Part shown: positions 8,441 to 17,956 of the stretch, in pieces
Numbering within the stretch: the first letter of the stretch is position 1
Layout of the letters: each line of letters begins with the position of its first letter
NCBI RefSeq assembly: GCF_902702915.1
Contig: NZ_LR738849.1
Coordinates: forward strand, 1,364,001 to 1,428,000
DNA from: Desulfovibrio sp. 86
Lineage (GTDB): Bacteria; Desulfobacterota; Desulfovibrionia; Desulfovibrionales; Desulfovibrionaceae
Direction of reading: 5' to 3'
DNA length: 64,000 nucleotides
Made by a program: the position numbers and the translations under genes
Notes under the pieces: model-generated
Seen by the model: the letters and a program-made list of their open reading frames with translations, nothing else
The model's database searches: none
Told to the model about the DNA's origin: nothing

Positions 8441-9961
8441 ATGAGCAATACCCCAGAAGTTCAAACAAGCAAATTCGTTTACTATGTATCACTGATTTTC
8501 GTTCTTTGCGTGGTCGGCATCGGCCTTATGCTCCCTGTACAATTCGGCGGTTTCACAGGAAGTGTTTTCACTTTTCTGACGAAGTACATGGGCTGGTGGT
8601 ACATGCTCGCCGTGAACTTTTTCGTCATTTTTTGCATTGTTCTTGCCTTCAGCCGATTCGGCAGTCTCAAAATGGGCAAGCCCGATGAAAAACCCGAGTT
8701 TTCCACCATGAGCTGGTTCGCCATGCTTTTTGGGGCCGGCCACGGCGTTGGCATGGTCTTTTACGGCGTCGCGGAACCGCTCATCAACTACATAGTGCGT
8801 CCCTTTGGCGCCACTGATTCCGCCCAGGCCGCCGAAGACGCCCTGCGCGCCTCCATCATCCACTGGGGCCTGCACCCCTGGGCTGTGTACGCGGTCATAG
8901 CCATGTGCCTTGCGTACTTTCAGTTCAGAAAGGGCGCTCCGGGCCTGTTCAGCAGCCTCTTTCTGCCCATCCTTGGCAAGGACGCCGCCCGCACTCCCAT
9001 TGGCCGCATCATTGACGTGGCGGCCGTGTTCGCCACCATTGCCGGTGTGGCCACATCGGTAGGGCTCGCCGTCATGCAGGTCAACAGCGGCCTGCACTTC
9101 CTCTTCAAACTGCCCGAAAACATTACCGTGCAGCTTTCTCTGATTGTGATTCTTGGATTTTTCTACACTTTTTGCACGGCCACAGGTCTGGACAAGGGCA
9201 TCAAACTTCTCGCCAACTCCAACCTCACGCTGTGCATCGTTCTGTCCGTGGGACTTTTGCTCCTCGGGCCCACACTGCCCATCATTGAAACCAGCATGGC
9301 TGTCATCGGCAACTATCTCAGCCATTTCATCACCGACAGCTTCAGGGTGGCCCCCTACGGCGGCTCGTACCGCAGCTGGCTGGACGACTGGACCCTCTAC
9401 TACTGGGCCTGGTGGATTGCCTGGGGCCCCTTTGTCGGCTCGTTTGTGGCCAGAATTTCGCGTGGCCGCACCATCAGGGAATTTGTCGCCGGCGTGCTCA
9501 TCGTGCCCACCCTGGGCGGCGTGGTATGGTTCTCCATCTTCGGCGGCACAGCCCTGCACATACAGGTGACGGGCATTGCCGACATCGCGCAGACCGTCAA
9601 GGACAACATCGGCGTGGGCGTCTACCTGATGTACGACTATGTGCCGCTGGGCAGCATCATGTCCGTGCTGATGATGGCTCTGCTGATCATCTTCGTGGTG
9701 ACTTCCGCCAGTTCGTCCACCTATGTGCTGGCCATGTACACCTCCGACGGCATGCTCAACCCGCCCAAGAGCCGCATGGCTGTCTGGGGAACCCTTCAGG
9801 CCGGGCTCGCCTTCGTGCTGCTGCTCACAGGCGGCATCAAGGCATTGCAGACATCATCCATAACAGCGGCGGCGCCCTTTTCCATTATTACTGTCGTCGC
9901 CTGCTGGTGCCTGTGGACAGCCTTGAACAAAGACTTCCCCAAAGGGGTGGAAGTTCGCTAA
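8441..9961 (+). CDS. BCCT-family betaine/choline/carnitine transporter
   Basis: The 506-residue multi-span membrane protein has BCCT signatures: GAGHGVGMVFYGVAEP in the conserved GMGIG-x-FxGxxEP region, and WWIAWGPFVGSFVARISRGRTIREF-type helix 8 with its Trp-rich stretch (read in parts). The start MSNTPEVQ at 8441 is preceded by GAGG. Its position inside the reductase locus indicates uptake of a quaternary amine, most simply glycine betaine, to feed GrdHI. It could alternatively be a substrate:product antiporter like CaiT. No cytoplasmic regulatory tail is evident, so a catabolic rather than osmoregulated role is inferred. Confidence 0.9.
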   Translation: MSNTPEVQTSKFVYYVSLIFVLCVVGIGLMLPVQFGGFTGSVFTFLTKYMGWWYMLAVNFFVIFCIVLAFSRFGSLKMGKPDEKPEFSTMSWFAMLFGAGHGVGMVFYGVAEPLINYIVRPFGATDSAQAAEDALRASIIHWGLHPWAVYAVIAMCLAYFQFRKGAPGLFSSLFLPILGKDAARTPIGRIIDVAAVFATIAGVATSVGLAVMQVNSGLHFLFKLPENITVQLSLIVILGFFYTFCTATGLDKGIKLLANSNLTLCIVLSVGLLLLGPTLPIIETSMAVIGNYLSHFITDSFRVAPYGGSYRSWLDDWTLYYWAWWIAWGPFVGSFVARISRGRTIREFVAGVLIVPTLGGVVWFSIFGGTALHIQVTGIADIAQTVKDNIGVGVYLMYDYVPLGSIMSVLMMALLIIFVVTSASSSTYVLAMYTSDGMLNPPKSRMAVWGTLQAGLAFVLLLTGGIKALQTSSITAAAPFSIITVVACWCLWTALNKDFPKGVEVR

Positions 9962-10261
9962 ATTAATGTCTTGGCCCCGGCGGCGCACAGGATTCCAGTC
10001 TGCCGTGTGCCGCGCCTGACAAACTGGCTCGGTGATTGCATACAGGCACATAAATCTGATGCATGAAAACCGCCAGCGGTCACTTGAGGCCAGGCATGAC
10101 AGTCCCTCCTCCACGAAAGGCCTGCGGCAAATGTTGTCGAGTTTGCCGCAGGCCGCCCAGCAACCCTCCGGTCTGGGGGGAGCATGGCGGGGGCGCTTAT
10201 AAATTTGGGCTGGGAATGGTTTTGATTGTACATCCAGCGACACTGCAACAAGGAACTTATG
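9962..10261. other. Intergenic region between transporter and trxB
   Basis: About 300 bp without a gene. It contains the perfect hairpin at 10119-10154. No clear sigma54 or sigma70 promoter could be assigned before trxB, although the gap suggests a transcript boundary or internal promoter. Confidence 0.5.
10119..10154 (+). terminator. Hairpin between BCCT gene and trxB
   Basis: A perfect 13-bp stem (ggcctgcggcaaa and its complement) encloses a 10-nt loop. There is no T run after it, so it may be a processing or attenuating hairpin dividing the grd locus into two expression units. Confidence 0.5.
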
Positions 10262-11176
10262 ATGGAAACTCGTGAACTCGTCATCATTGGAGCGGGCCCT
10301 GCCGGGCTTTCCGCCGCCATCTACGGCAAAAGGGCCGGTCTTGATACCCTGGTGCTGGAAAAGGGCCGCCCCGGCGGCCAGATACTGACCACCAGCCGGG
10401 TGGAGAACTACCCCGGCATCCTTGACGGCACCGGCACGGGGCTGGCCGATGCGTTTCGCGCCCATGCCGAGTTTTTCAAGGCGGAATTCAGGTCAGCTTC
10501 AGTGCAGAAGCTTGAGGTGCGTGACGGGAAAAAAATCATCACCCTCAAGGACGGCAGCGAAATAGCCGCCGGCGCCGTCATCGTGGCCAGCGGAGCCTAT
10601 TTCCGCAAGCAGGGCTGCCCTGGCGAAAAGAAGTACACGGGCATGGGCGTTTCCTACTGCGCCGTGTGTGACGCCGCCTTTTTTGAAGACCTCGAGGTGG
10701 CCGTCATCGGCGGCGGCAATACCGCCGTTGAAGAAGCCTGCTACCTTACGGGCTTTGCCTCCAAGGTCTACATTGTGCACCGTCGTGACGAGTTCCGCGC
10801 CGACAAGCTGGTGGTGGAACACGCCATGGCCAATCCCAAGATCGTGCCCGTCATGGACAGCGTGCTGGAATCCATTGAAGGCAGCGACATGGTTGAAAAA
10901 ATCGTGGTGCGCAACGTGAAGACCGATGAAAAGCGCGAGATTCCCCTGAGCGGCGTGTTCGTCTTTATCGGCACCCTGCCCAACGACGAATACGTGCGCG
11001 GCCTGCTGGAAACGGATTCCGGCGGCTGGATCGTCACCGACGACAAACTGCAAACCTCGGTGCCGGGCATTTTCGCTGCGGGCGACGTGCGTAACACTTC
11101 GTTGCGCCAGGTGGTTACGGCCGCTGGCGACGGAGCCAGGGCCGCCATGTCGGCCTATGCCTATTTGCAGCACTAA
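10262..11176 (+). CDS. trxB: Thioredoxin reductase of the reductase locus
   Basis: The 304-residue flavoprotein passes NADPH electrons to the thioredoxin that re-reduces GrdA and protein B. It shows the FAD-binding GAGPAGLSAAI near the N-terminus, the redox pair C133-AV-C136 in SYCAVCDAAF, an NADPH-binding GGGNTAVEEA loop and C-terminal FAAGDVRN. Two adjacent ATGs (10259, 10262) are possible. AAGGA spacing favours the second. grdC follows within 23 bp. In Clostridia, trxB and trxA likewise sit in grd operons. Confidence 0.93.
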   Translation: METRELVIIGAGPAGLSAAIYGKRAGLDTLVLEKGRPGGQILTTSRVENYPGILDGTGTGLADAFRAHAEFFKAEFRSASVQKLEVRDGKKIITLKDGSEIAAGAVIVASGAYFRKQGCPGEKKYTGMGVSYCAVCDAAFFEDLEVAVIGGGNTAVEEACYLTGFASKVYIVHRRDEFRADKLVVEHAMANPKIVPVMDSVLESIEGSDMVEKIVVRNVKTDEKREIPLSGVFVFIGTLPNDEYVRGLLETDSGGWIVTDDKLQTSVPGIFAAGDVRNTSLRQVVTAAGDGARAAMSAYAYLQH

Positions 11177-11199
11177 ACCGGCTTTCAGGAGATACCACT

Positions 11200-12738
11200 A
11201 TGAAAACTGTCGGCGTCAAAGCTGCCGCCTACTGTCTGAATTTTGCACCGGAACTGGCCCTGCACCATGGCGGCACCCCCTCCCAGGAACGCAAGGCCAA
11301 GCCCGATTCCGAATTCCTGCGCGAACTGCCCAAGCATGCGCAAACGTACGAACAGGCCATTGCCTACGCCCCCAACAAGACTTACGTGGGCGTCATGAGT
11401 GTGGATGAGCTCGCAAGCGCCCCCGCGCCCTGGATTGACAACCTGAGCACGCCCGAACGCTTTGGCAAGTTCGGCGAGATCATGCCTGAGGACGAATTTA
11501 TCGGCCTTATGGACATCTGCGACGTGTTTGATCTTATCTGGCTGGAACAGGGCTTTGCCGCCGCTGTGGGCCCCAAGCTGGCCCAAAATCCCCTCATGGG
11601 CGAAAAGCAGCTTGCCCGGCTTGAAAAGGGCCGCCCCGAAGCCGAACTGCTGGAAGCCATTGAAAAGCAGCACGCCCTGCCCATCTACTTCGAGAACAAG
11701 ATCGTGGCCTGCTGCAGACGCGCCCACGACACGGATGAAAACCTCGAAGCCAGCATCATGCTGGAAAACCTGGCCTGCAAGGCCAGCGGCGTGCTCTGCC
11801 TGATGCACCTCATCAAGAACGCCGGTATGGAACCCACGGACATTGATTTTGTGGTGGAATGCTCCGAAGAGGCCGTGGGCGACGCCATGCAGCGCGGCGG
11901 CGGCAACATGGCCAAGGCCGTTGCCGAAATAGCCGAGTGCACCAATGCCAGCGGCTTTGACGTGCGCGGCTTCTGCGCGGCCCCTGTGGCGGCCATCATC
12001 AGCGCGGCCAGCATGGTCGCCAGCGGCGTGCGCCCCAATGTGGCCGTCATCAGCGGCGGCTCCGTGCCCAAGCTGTACATGAACGCGCGCGACCATATCA
12101 AAAAGGGCGTCGTGCCGCTGGAAAACTGCATCGGCAGCTTTGCCCTGCTGCTTACCCCCGACGACGGCCAGACCCCGGTCATCCGCCTTGACTGCATCGG
12201 CAAGCACAGCGTGGGCGCGGGCGCTTCACCGCAGGCCATTACCTCTGCCCTGACCTTTGAGCCCCTGTCCCGCGTGGGCCTCAAGCTGACGGATGTGGAC
12301 AAGTACGCTCCGGAACTGCACAACGCCGAAATCACCCTGCCCGCAGGGGCCGGCAACGTGCCCGAAGCCAACTACAAGATGATCGCGGCCCTTTCCGTCA
12401 TGAAAGGACAGATTGAACGCGGCGACATCCCCGCCTTTGTCGAGCAAAAAGGCATGCCCGGCTTTGTGCAGACCCAGGGGCACATCCCCTCCGGCGTTCC
12501 CTATATGGGGCACGCCATGGAAGCCCTCAAAAGTGGCGCCATCAAACGCGCCATGATCATCGGCAAGGGCAGCCTCTTCTTGGGCCGCCTGACAAACCTG
12601 GCCGACGGCGCTTCCTTCATTATGGAAGGCCCGGGCACGGGCGCTGGCGCCGCCGCCGAGACCATCAGCCAGAGCGACGTGACAGAAATGCTGCTCACGG
12701 CTCTTGGCGACGTGGCCGCCAACCTGCAAAAAAGTTAG
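11200..12738 (+). CDS. grdC: Glycine/betaine reductase protein C, beta subunit
   Basis: The 512-residue protein is of the GrdC family (thiolase/FabH-like fold). With GrdD it converts the Se-carboxymethyl group on GrdA to acetyl phosphate, giving ATP via acetate kinase. Characteristic segments include GAGASPQAITSAL and the C-terminal IIGKGSLFLGRLTNLADG. The start at 11200 follows a CAGGAG site. grdD begins 11 nt after its stop, so the two are co-translated. Confidence 0.93.
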   Translation: MKTVGVKAAAYCLNFAPELALHHGGTPSQERKAKPDSEFLRELPKHAQTYEQAIAYAPNKTYVGVMSVDELASAPAPWIDNLSTPERFGKFGEIMPEDEFIGLMDICDVFDLIWLEQGFAAAVGPKLAQNPLMGEKQLARLEKGRPEAELLEAIEKQHALPIYFENKIVACCRRAHDTDENLEASIMLENLACKASGVLCLMHLIKNAGMEPTDIDFVVECSEEAVGDAMQRGGGNMAKAVAEIAECTNASGFDVRGFCAAPVAAIISAASMVASGVRPNVAVISGGSVPKLYMNARDHIKKGVVPLENCIGSFALLLTPDDGQTPVIRLDCIGKHSVGAGASPQAITSALTFEPLSRVGLKLTDVDKYAPELHNAEITLPAGAGNVPEANYKMIAALSVMKGQIERGDIPAFVEQKGMPGFVQTQGHIPSGVPYMGHAMEALKSGAIKRAMIIGKGSLFLGRLTNLADGASFIMEGPGTGAGAAAETISQSDVTEMLLTALGDVAANLQKS

Positions 12739-12749
12739 GGGGAGCAGCT

Positions 12750-13916
12750 ATGGTCAGGCAAGAAAACCAGCGCGCCCTCCTGGGCAAAGCCCTTGAGGAC
12801 CTGGTGACGCGCGCGCGCAGCGGCAAGCCGTTGTGCCGCATAGGCCTCATGGCCGCTGGCGGCGAACACCCGCAAAAAGAGTTTCTCTGCGCTGCGGCCG
12901 CCGCCATGCGGGAAGACGCCGCGCTTATCGTGACGGGGGTCGGGCCCAGGCCCGTTGATCCCCTGCCCGCAGGCATGGAGTGGATCGAAACTGGCTGCGA
13001 TGGCGGCGAGCTGGCTGCAGCCATGGAAAAAGCCCTGGACGAAGGTCGCATCCAGGGTGCTGTGGCCCTGCACTATCCCTTCCCCCTTGGGGTCACCACA
13101 GTGGGACGGGTGACGACGCCGGGCACGGGCGCGCCCATGTTCGTTGCTTCCAGCACGGGCATGAGCGCGGCTCACAGGCAGGAGGCCATGCTGCGCAACG
13201 CCGTGTTGGGCGTGGCCGTGGCCAAGTCACTGGGCATATGCCGCCCCAGCCTTGGCGTGCTGAATCTTGACGCCGCCCCCCAGGTGCTGCGTGCCCTCAC
13301 CCGCATGGTGGAAAAGGGCTATGCCCTGAACCTCGGGCAGAGCGCCAGAAGCGACGGCGGTTCCCTGCTGCGCGGCAACGACCTGCTGCGCGGCACCGTG
13401 GACGTGTGCGTGACGGATACGCTGACGGGCAATGTGCTCATGAAGCTTTTCAGCGCATTCACCTCCGGCGGTCTGTACGAGACCACAGGGTGGGGCTATG
13501 GCCCCTCCGCGGGCGAGGGCTGGAACAAGGTCGTCAGCATCGTGTCCCGCGCTTCGGGCGCACCGGTCATGGCCAATGCCCTGGCGTACACGGCGGCGGC
13601 CGTGCGCGGCAATCTGCCCCAGATGGTGGCGGAAGAACTGCGTCTGGCCAGGGCCGCCGGTCTTGACGACGAACTGGCGGCATTTGCCAAGACGGACGCG
13701 GCCCCGGCGGAAACCGTGCAGGCTCCGCCAGCCGAACCCACTGATGAAGAAATCCACGGCATTGACGTGCTGGACCTGGAACAGGCCGTGCGTTGCCTGT
13801 GGAAGGAAAAAATATACGCCGAAGCCGCCATGGGATGCACGGGCCCTGTCGTCAAACTGGCCTCCGCCAATGTTGACAAGGCGCGCACGCTGCTGGCGGC
13901 GGCAGGATACATCTAG
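12750..13916 (+). CDS. grdD: Glycine/betaine reductase protein C, alpha subunit
   Basis: The 388-residue protein is PlsX-like, the acetyl-transferring subunit of protein C. A C-terminal Cys363 in MGCTGPVVK matches the family's essential cysteine that carries the acetyl thioester (known near residue 359 in clostridial GrdD). The start at 12750 has a GGGGGAG site. Its TAG stop is directly abutted by a family-A repeat, which separates it from trxA and grdA2. Confidence 0.92.
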   Translation: MVRQENQRALLGKALEDLVTRARSGKPLCRIGLMAAGGEHPQKEFLCAAAAAMREDAALIVTGVGPRPVDPLPAGMEWIETGCDGGELAAAMEKALDEGRIQGAVALHYPFPLGVTTVGRVTTPGTGAPMFVASSTGMSAAHRQEAMLRNAVLGVAVAKSLGICRPSLGVLNLDAAPQVLRALTRMVEKGYALNLGQSARSDGGSLLRGNDLLRGTVDVCVTDTLTGNVLMKLFSAFTSGGLYETTGWGYGPSAGEGWNKVVSIVSRASGAPVMANALAYTAAAVRGNLPQMVAEELRLARAAGLDDELAAFAKTDAAPAETVQAPPAEPTDEEIHGIDVLDLEQAVRCLWKEKIYAEAAMGCTGPVVKLASANVDKARTLLAAAGYI

Positions 13917-14040
13917 GGAAACGCTGATTTATTCCGTTTGACGGACTTGCTTCACTTTTTTTGAAACAGTCGAGGACAGAAGAGTCCACTCCTGCTTCAA
14001 AAAAATCGCGCCTTGCCAAACGAAATAACTGCGCGTTTCC
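13917..14040. repeat. Family-A MITE-like element
   Basis: A 124-bp element has terminal inverted repeats (ggaaacgc...gcgtttcc) extended by imperfect subterminal inverted repeats around a cgtttgg-like core. A near-identical copy in opposite orientation lies at 54587-54712, and one end recurs at 59220. It encodes nothing. Position directly after a TAG stop is shared with the copy by aldA. Confidence 0.85.
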
Positions 14041-14140
14041 AGGAGGCTCTTTAATCAGTGCTTCCCTAGCCATACTGCTGTGCGCTTTTTGCGCAGGGCC
14101 TGCTGGCCATTTTTAATCGTCAATCATATCGAGGTGCAAA

Positions 14141-14458
14141 ATGATCATTGTAGACAAAGACAACTACGAAGCTGAAGTGCTGCAGAGCGCCACCCCCTGC
14201 GTTGTGGACCTCTGGGGCCCGCAGTGCGGCCCCTGCCTGGCCCTTATGCCCGAAGTGGTAAAGCTGTCTGAAAGCTATGAAGGCAAGGTCAAGTTCTGCA
14301 AGCTTAACGTGGCGGAAAACCGCCGCCTGGTCATCAGTCTGCGCGTCATGGCCGTGCCCACCATCCTGTTCTACAAGGGTGGGGAATGCGTGTCGCGCAT
14401 TTCCGGCGACGCGGTTTCCATTGAAGCCATCAAGGCGGAAACCGATAAGCTTGCGTAG
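14141..14458 (+). CDS. trxA: Thioredoxin of the reductase locus
   Basis: The 105-residue thioredoxin has the active-site motif WGPQCGPC (CGPC redox pair) and the cis-proline segment AVPTILFYKGG. It is thought to deliver electrons from TrxB to the selenoproteins of the reductase. It lacks the usual Trp-Cys adjacency (WCGPC replaced by QCGPC), as is known for dedicated Grd thioredoxins. The start MIIVDKDN at 14141 has an AGGTG-like site. Confidence 0.92.
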   Translation: MIIVDKDNYEAEVLQSATPCVVDLWGPQCGPCLALMPEVVKLSESYEGKVKFCKLNVAENRRLVISLRVMAVPTILFYKGGECVSRISGDAVSIEAIKAETDKLA

Positions 14459-14566
14459 CAATTTTCGCTGCGGCCAGCCCACAAGACAGGCCGAGCGAAT
14501 GTAATGCGGATAACGGGCCGCAGTGGCCCGCTACTATAAACTGCCCACAATCTCAAGGAGTTGGTA

Positions 14567-15043
14567 ATGGGTAAACTCGAAGGCAAGAAGCTTCTGCTGC
14601 TTGGCGAAAGGGACGGCGTACCCGGCCCTGCCATGGCGGATGTGTTCGCCAATTCGGGCGCGGAGATTCTTTTCTCCGCCACCGAATGTTTTGTCTGAAC
14701 AGCCGCCGGAGCCATGGATCTGGAAAATCAGCAGCGCGTCAAAGACGCCGCTGAGAAGTTTGGTGGTGAGAACGTAGTGGTGATTCTCGGTTCTTCCGAC
14801 CCTGAAGGGGCGGAAATCTATGCCGAAACTGTCACCCTGGGCGACCCCACCTACGCCGGACCCTTGGCTGGAGTCCCGTTGGGACTCTGCGTGTACCATG
14901 TTCTGGAGCCCGAACTGAAGCAGGAAGCCGATCCCGCCAAATGGGAAGAGCAGATCAGCATGATGGAAATGGTTCTTAACGTGGATGCGTTGGTAGAATC
15001 TGTGCGCAAAATGCGCGAGGCCAACAGCAAGTACGCTCTTTAG
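14567..15043 (+). CDS. grdA: Glycine/sarcosine/betaine reductase selenoprotein A (second copy)
   Basis: A second 158-residue GrdA, with in-frame TGA at 14696-14698 (codon 44) in the [16 protein letters not shown] context. The start at 14567 has an AAGGAG site. It differs from the first copy at many positions in both halves but keeps all selenocysteine-proximal residues, so it is not a fresh duplication. Placement after trxA puts one grdA at each end of the locus. Confidence 0.95.
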
Positions 15044-15490
15044 GGCATGTTAAGCGATCCTTGCTGTTAACAGGCTACAGTAACAGCCACAGTATCAGCA
15101 AAACAACAACAATTCCCCATGGAGCAACCGCTCCATGGGGAATTGCCGTATATGCCTGTATGGTGATTGCAGGTCTGCCCTGTCGACTGATAAGCCCCTT
15201 GTATCGCGCCTCATCTGCGCCAATCTGCGCTTACCTTCCGCAATTCACCCTGTACGTTTACCAAAAACTGATCGTGACTAACTGGCTAAATAATGACAAA
15301 TTTCAACAAACTGTATTCCTAGCGTATTCAATCTGGGATGTTTTTGTGGCGGCGTGTGCACCCATATTCAATGAAGCGTTTTTTGAGATGCATCACAAGC
15401 AAGGCATTTGGGCTTTTTCGCAGAGAAGCTGCCACGATCCCAATGGCTGCAAAGGCGGCAGGTGCGAGTCAGACAACGTTGTCCATTATG
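15044..15490. other. Intergenic region closing the reductase locus
   Basis: About 450 bp between convergent transcription units, with the perfect hairpin 15111-15144 near its left end. A forward ORF spanning 15061-15531 has no recognisable family, no ribosome-binding site and runs through the hairpin; it is not called. Confidence 0.5.
15111..15144 (+). terminator. Hairpin terminating the grd locus
   Basis: A perfect 15-bp stem (aattccccatggagc and complement) encloses a 4-nt aacc loop about 70 nt after grdA2. There is no T tract on the plus side. Confidence 0.65.
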
Positions 15491-15973
15491 TTATTTTTCT
15501 ACTGAAAGAATCGTACATCCGATCAGTTTAGGGACATACTTTTCCTCTGTAGCATAGACGCCAATTACAACTACAGTCTGCCACATAATCAATTGCTTCA
15601 GCTGCTCACGCTGGCGTTTGCCAAAAAAGATGCAGGCGACTTTTTTTGATCCCTCTCCCAACCCCAAGTAATACGAATTAACACCTGGGACACCCATATC
15701 AACAGGCCCGTAAGCCACCCGGCCACGCACCTTTATCCACTTATCGCCGTAGAGCGCGTCAGCCTGCTTGCGGCTATTTTCAAAAGCATTACACAAGGTT
15801 TGCGGGGCGAACTCCGGCATATTTTCAATATTTTTGGGCAACGTGTTCAGTTGCGGAGAATCCATAAGTGCATTTACAGCTTCTGCCTGCTGGTCAGTCA
15901 TTGGCTGAGTCTTGTTGGCGCATGCCCCCTGAAACCCCACCAAGCACAACAGCAATAGAAATATAATTCTCAC
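15491..15973 (-). CDS. Exported protein with OB-fold (tRNA_anti-like) domain
   Basis: The predicted 160-residue product starts at a GTG (15973), giving a hydrophobic signal (VRIIFLLLLCLVGFQGAC) that may end in a lipidated Cys. The mature part includes DKWIKVRGRVAYG, LGLGEGSKKVACIFFGKRQREQL and VVVIGVYA. These resemble the OB-fold tRNA_anti-like domain of small exported proteins. A longer start at 16030 would overlap the upstream ankyrin gene and lose the signal. Function unknown; assignment of the fold is by pattern only. Confidence 0.65.
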   Translation of the reverse strand: MRIIFLLLLCLVGFQGACANKTQPMTDQQAEAVNALMDSPQLNTLPKNIENMPEFAPQTLCNAFENSRKQADALYGDKWIKVRGRVAYGPVDMGVPGVNSYYLGLGEGSKKVACIFFGKRQREQLKQLIMWQTVVVIGVYATEEKYVPKLIGCTILSVEK

Positions 15974-15992
15974 TAGAGCCCCCTGTGCTTTT

Positions 15993-16790
15993 TTATTCTT
16001 TCGCGCCTGCTTGCAGCAGATAATCAACAACCTGCTGATTGTTTGCCCTTTTTTTGGCCAATGAAAGGGCCGTTTCCCCCAATATGTTGGCGGCGTTCAC
16101 ATTGGCTCCTGCTTCCACAAGCGTCTTGAAAATTTCAACATTACTCGTTTTTTGTCCTGCAAGAACAAGAACTGTGTTGCCATACATCTCCGCAGCATTG
16201 ATATTTGCCCCATGATCCAGCAACATCTTAAGTTTCTTTGTTGGCTGAGAATTGGCGGAAGAAAACATGAGCGCAGTGTACCCATCAACTGTCTGCAAAT
16301 TTGTATCTGCACCAGCCTCAAGCAATATCCTTGTGATCTCAATGTTTGGATTATATGTCGCCGCTAGAATCAACGGCGAATAGCCTTCAGCATCTTGAGT
16401 ATTTACCTCAGCACCGGCGCGCAACAAAGTCATCAGCACCTCTGCGTTGGAGTTAAACCGGGCCGCAAAGGACAATGCCGTTTTATTGCTGACGGTTCTG
16501 GCGTTTACATTTGCGCCTGCATCAATCATTGCTTGTATGGCATCCGGGTGCGGATTGCTTTTCGCTGCAACCATCAGCGCAGAGACCCCTTGCGCGGTGG
16601 CGACATTGACATGTGCCCCACTATTTATAATGGCATGAATTTGTTGAGCTGTTCCTCCTTCCCATGTTGTTGTGTAGTTTTTACCTGCACAGCCAGACAA
16701 ACAACAGATCAGCAGTATCAGAAAGCCCCCTGCCCAGTGAGACACATGGCAGCAGTTCATGCCGCCACCATACCAGTCACGAAAAAACAT
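15993..16790 (-). CDS. Ankyrin-repeat lipoprotein
   Basis: A 265-residue protein with an N-terminal lipoprotein signal (LLICCLSGC lipobox) followed by about seven ankyrin repeats with repeated GANVNA/GADTNLQ and G(Y)TALM-type turns. The start at 16790 is chosen for an AAGGGG site; 16835 and 16760 are alternatives. It is probably an envelope-anchored protein-protein interaction module, co-transcribed with the OB-fold protein 19 nt downstream. Partner unknown. Confidence 0.8.
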   Translation of the reverse strand: MFFRDWYGGGMNCCHVSHWAGGFLILLICCLSGCAGKNYTTTWEGGTAQQIHAIINSGAHVNVATAQGVSALMVAAKSNPHPDAIQAMIDAGANVNARTVSNKTALSFAARFNSNAEVLMTLLRAGAEVNTQDAEGYSPLILAATYNPNIEITRILLEAGADTNLQTVDGYTALMFSSANSQPTKKLKMLLDHGANINAAEMYGNTVLVLAGQKTSNVEIFKTLVEAGANVNAANILGETALSLAKKRANNQQVVDYLLQAGAKE

Positions 16791-17352
16791 CCTTGTCCCC
16801 TTATCCTGGCATTCTGCTCGCATAGACACAGACATTTATAGTAACACGCTTGCACATCAGATGGATGTACTATGTAGCAACATACGAAAACACGCAAAAT
16901 GCATTCGATGATGCCCACGATGGAATGTATCCATCTTATTTCGATCTTTGTCAGTCGTAAAGTCAGATTCGCAAATAAATAAGGCGGCTGGGCGTACACA
17001 CCTTGTAGCATCAGGCGGGTGCAGAACCTTCGCCGCGAAACTTCTTTTTATTCTTCTAACATACTGATTATTCAGACAAGTGTTCACCAAGGCCCGGCTA
17101 CTTCTGCATGGCTGGATTTTTGAGCCTTTGCGTAGAGTTTGAAATTCCGCTTACCCCGACTTCATTCTGGAGCACTGCCCGCAAGCACTATATTCCTACC
17201 TCGTCATCCTTTACTAATGTTTTACACACGGATCACAATTCTTTCTTGTTATATATATTAATATTGCATATCTTATTATGCTGCAACAAGGCATAGTTAT
17301 TGCTCAATAATGACACATATGGCAATAAGGAAATTTTTCCGTGGAGGAGAAC
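16791..17352. other. AT-rich intergenic region
   Basis: About 560 bp between divergent genes. Short ORFs here lack family features. The right part (about 17210-17340) is strongly AT-rich and likely carries the promoter for the 17353 gene. Nothing further is supported. Confidence 0.4.
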
Positions 17353-17865
17353 ATGTCCATTTCACTTGTTCAGTCATGCAATGTACATGTTGCCAGCACA
17401 CAAAGTGCAACCACGTCCACGCGCATTCCTGAATCACCCAAGCGAAACAAAGGGCAGGACACACTTTCACTTTCTGAAGAAGCAATACGCCTGAGCCAGG
17501 AACACAGCAACGTTTCTTCATCGGGTACAGAACACGCCAAATCAAAACCTCTTGAGCATTACGAGTTGCCAGCTTGGATAGAGGAAGTCAGCACGCCTCT
17601 TTTGCTGTACAGCCCCAAGAATCATCAAGAATATACGCCAACCCCTGCTGGTGCAATAGACTATGGCAAATCTGTAATGACTGCCCTAAGAAATGCCCTG
17701 GATAGCAACAGCATCAACTCTGATAACAATTACGCTGAGTTCATTATGAACCCGAAAATGAGCATAAAAGTTAAGGATGACGTATGCGCACTGCTGCGAC
17801 AAGACCCTGACGCCATGCAGCTCATGAAAACTTACAATTTTTCTCTTTACCAAAAACTCATTTAG
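17353..17865 (+). CDS. Hypothetical protein, 170 residues
   Basis: Begins MSISLVQSCN with a strong GGAGGAG site 3 nt upstream of the ATG. There is no signal peptide or membrane segment. The N-terminal third is Ser/Thr-rich with a DTLSLSEEAIRLSQ segment, a pattern common in small Desulfovibrio proteins of unknown role. The C-terminal part looks globular and helical. It is followed by a strong terminator, so it is probably monocistronic. No function assigned. Confidence 0.65.
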   Translation: MSISLVQSCNVHVASTQSATTSTRIPESPKRNKGQDTLSLSEEAIRLSQEHSNVSSSGTEHAKSKPLEHYELPAWIEEVSTPLLLYSPKNHQEYTPTPAGAIDYGKSVMTALRNALDSNSINSDNNYAEFIMNPKMSIKVKDDVCALLRQDPDAMQLMKTYNFSLYQKLI

Positions 17866-17956
17866 CTGTGCTGGCCAGACTTGCATAGCCCAATAAGAAG
17901 AAGCCCAGTCAGTACTGTACGCAACCCTCTCATCGGGCAGCGGAAGCAATGAAACC

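Noticed and set aside
15061-15531. Forward ORF of 156 codons after grdA2
   Set aside because: No ribosome-binding site, no family resemblance, passes through a perfect hairpin and into the convergent gene.
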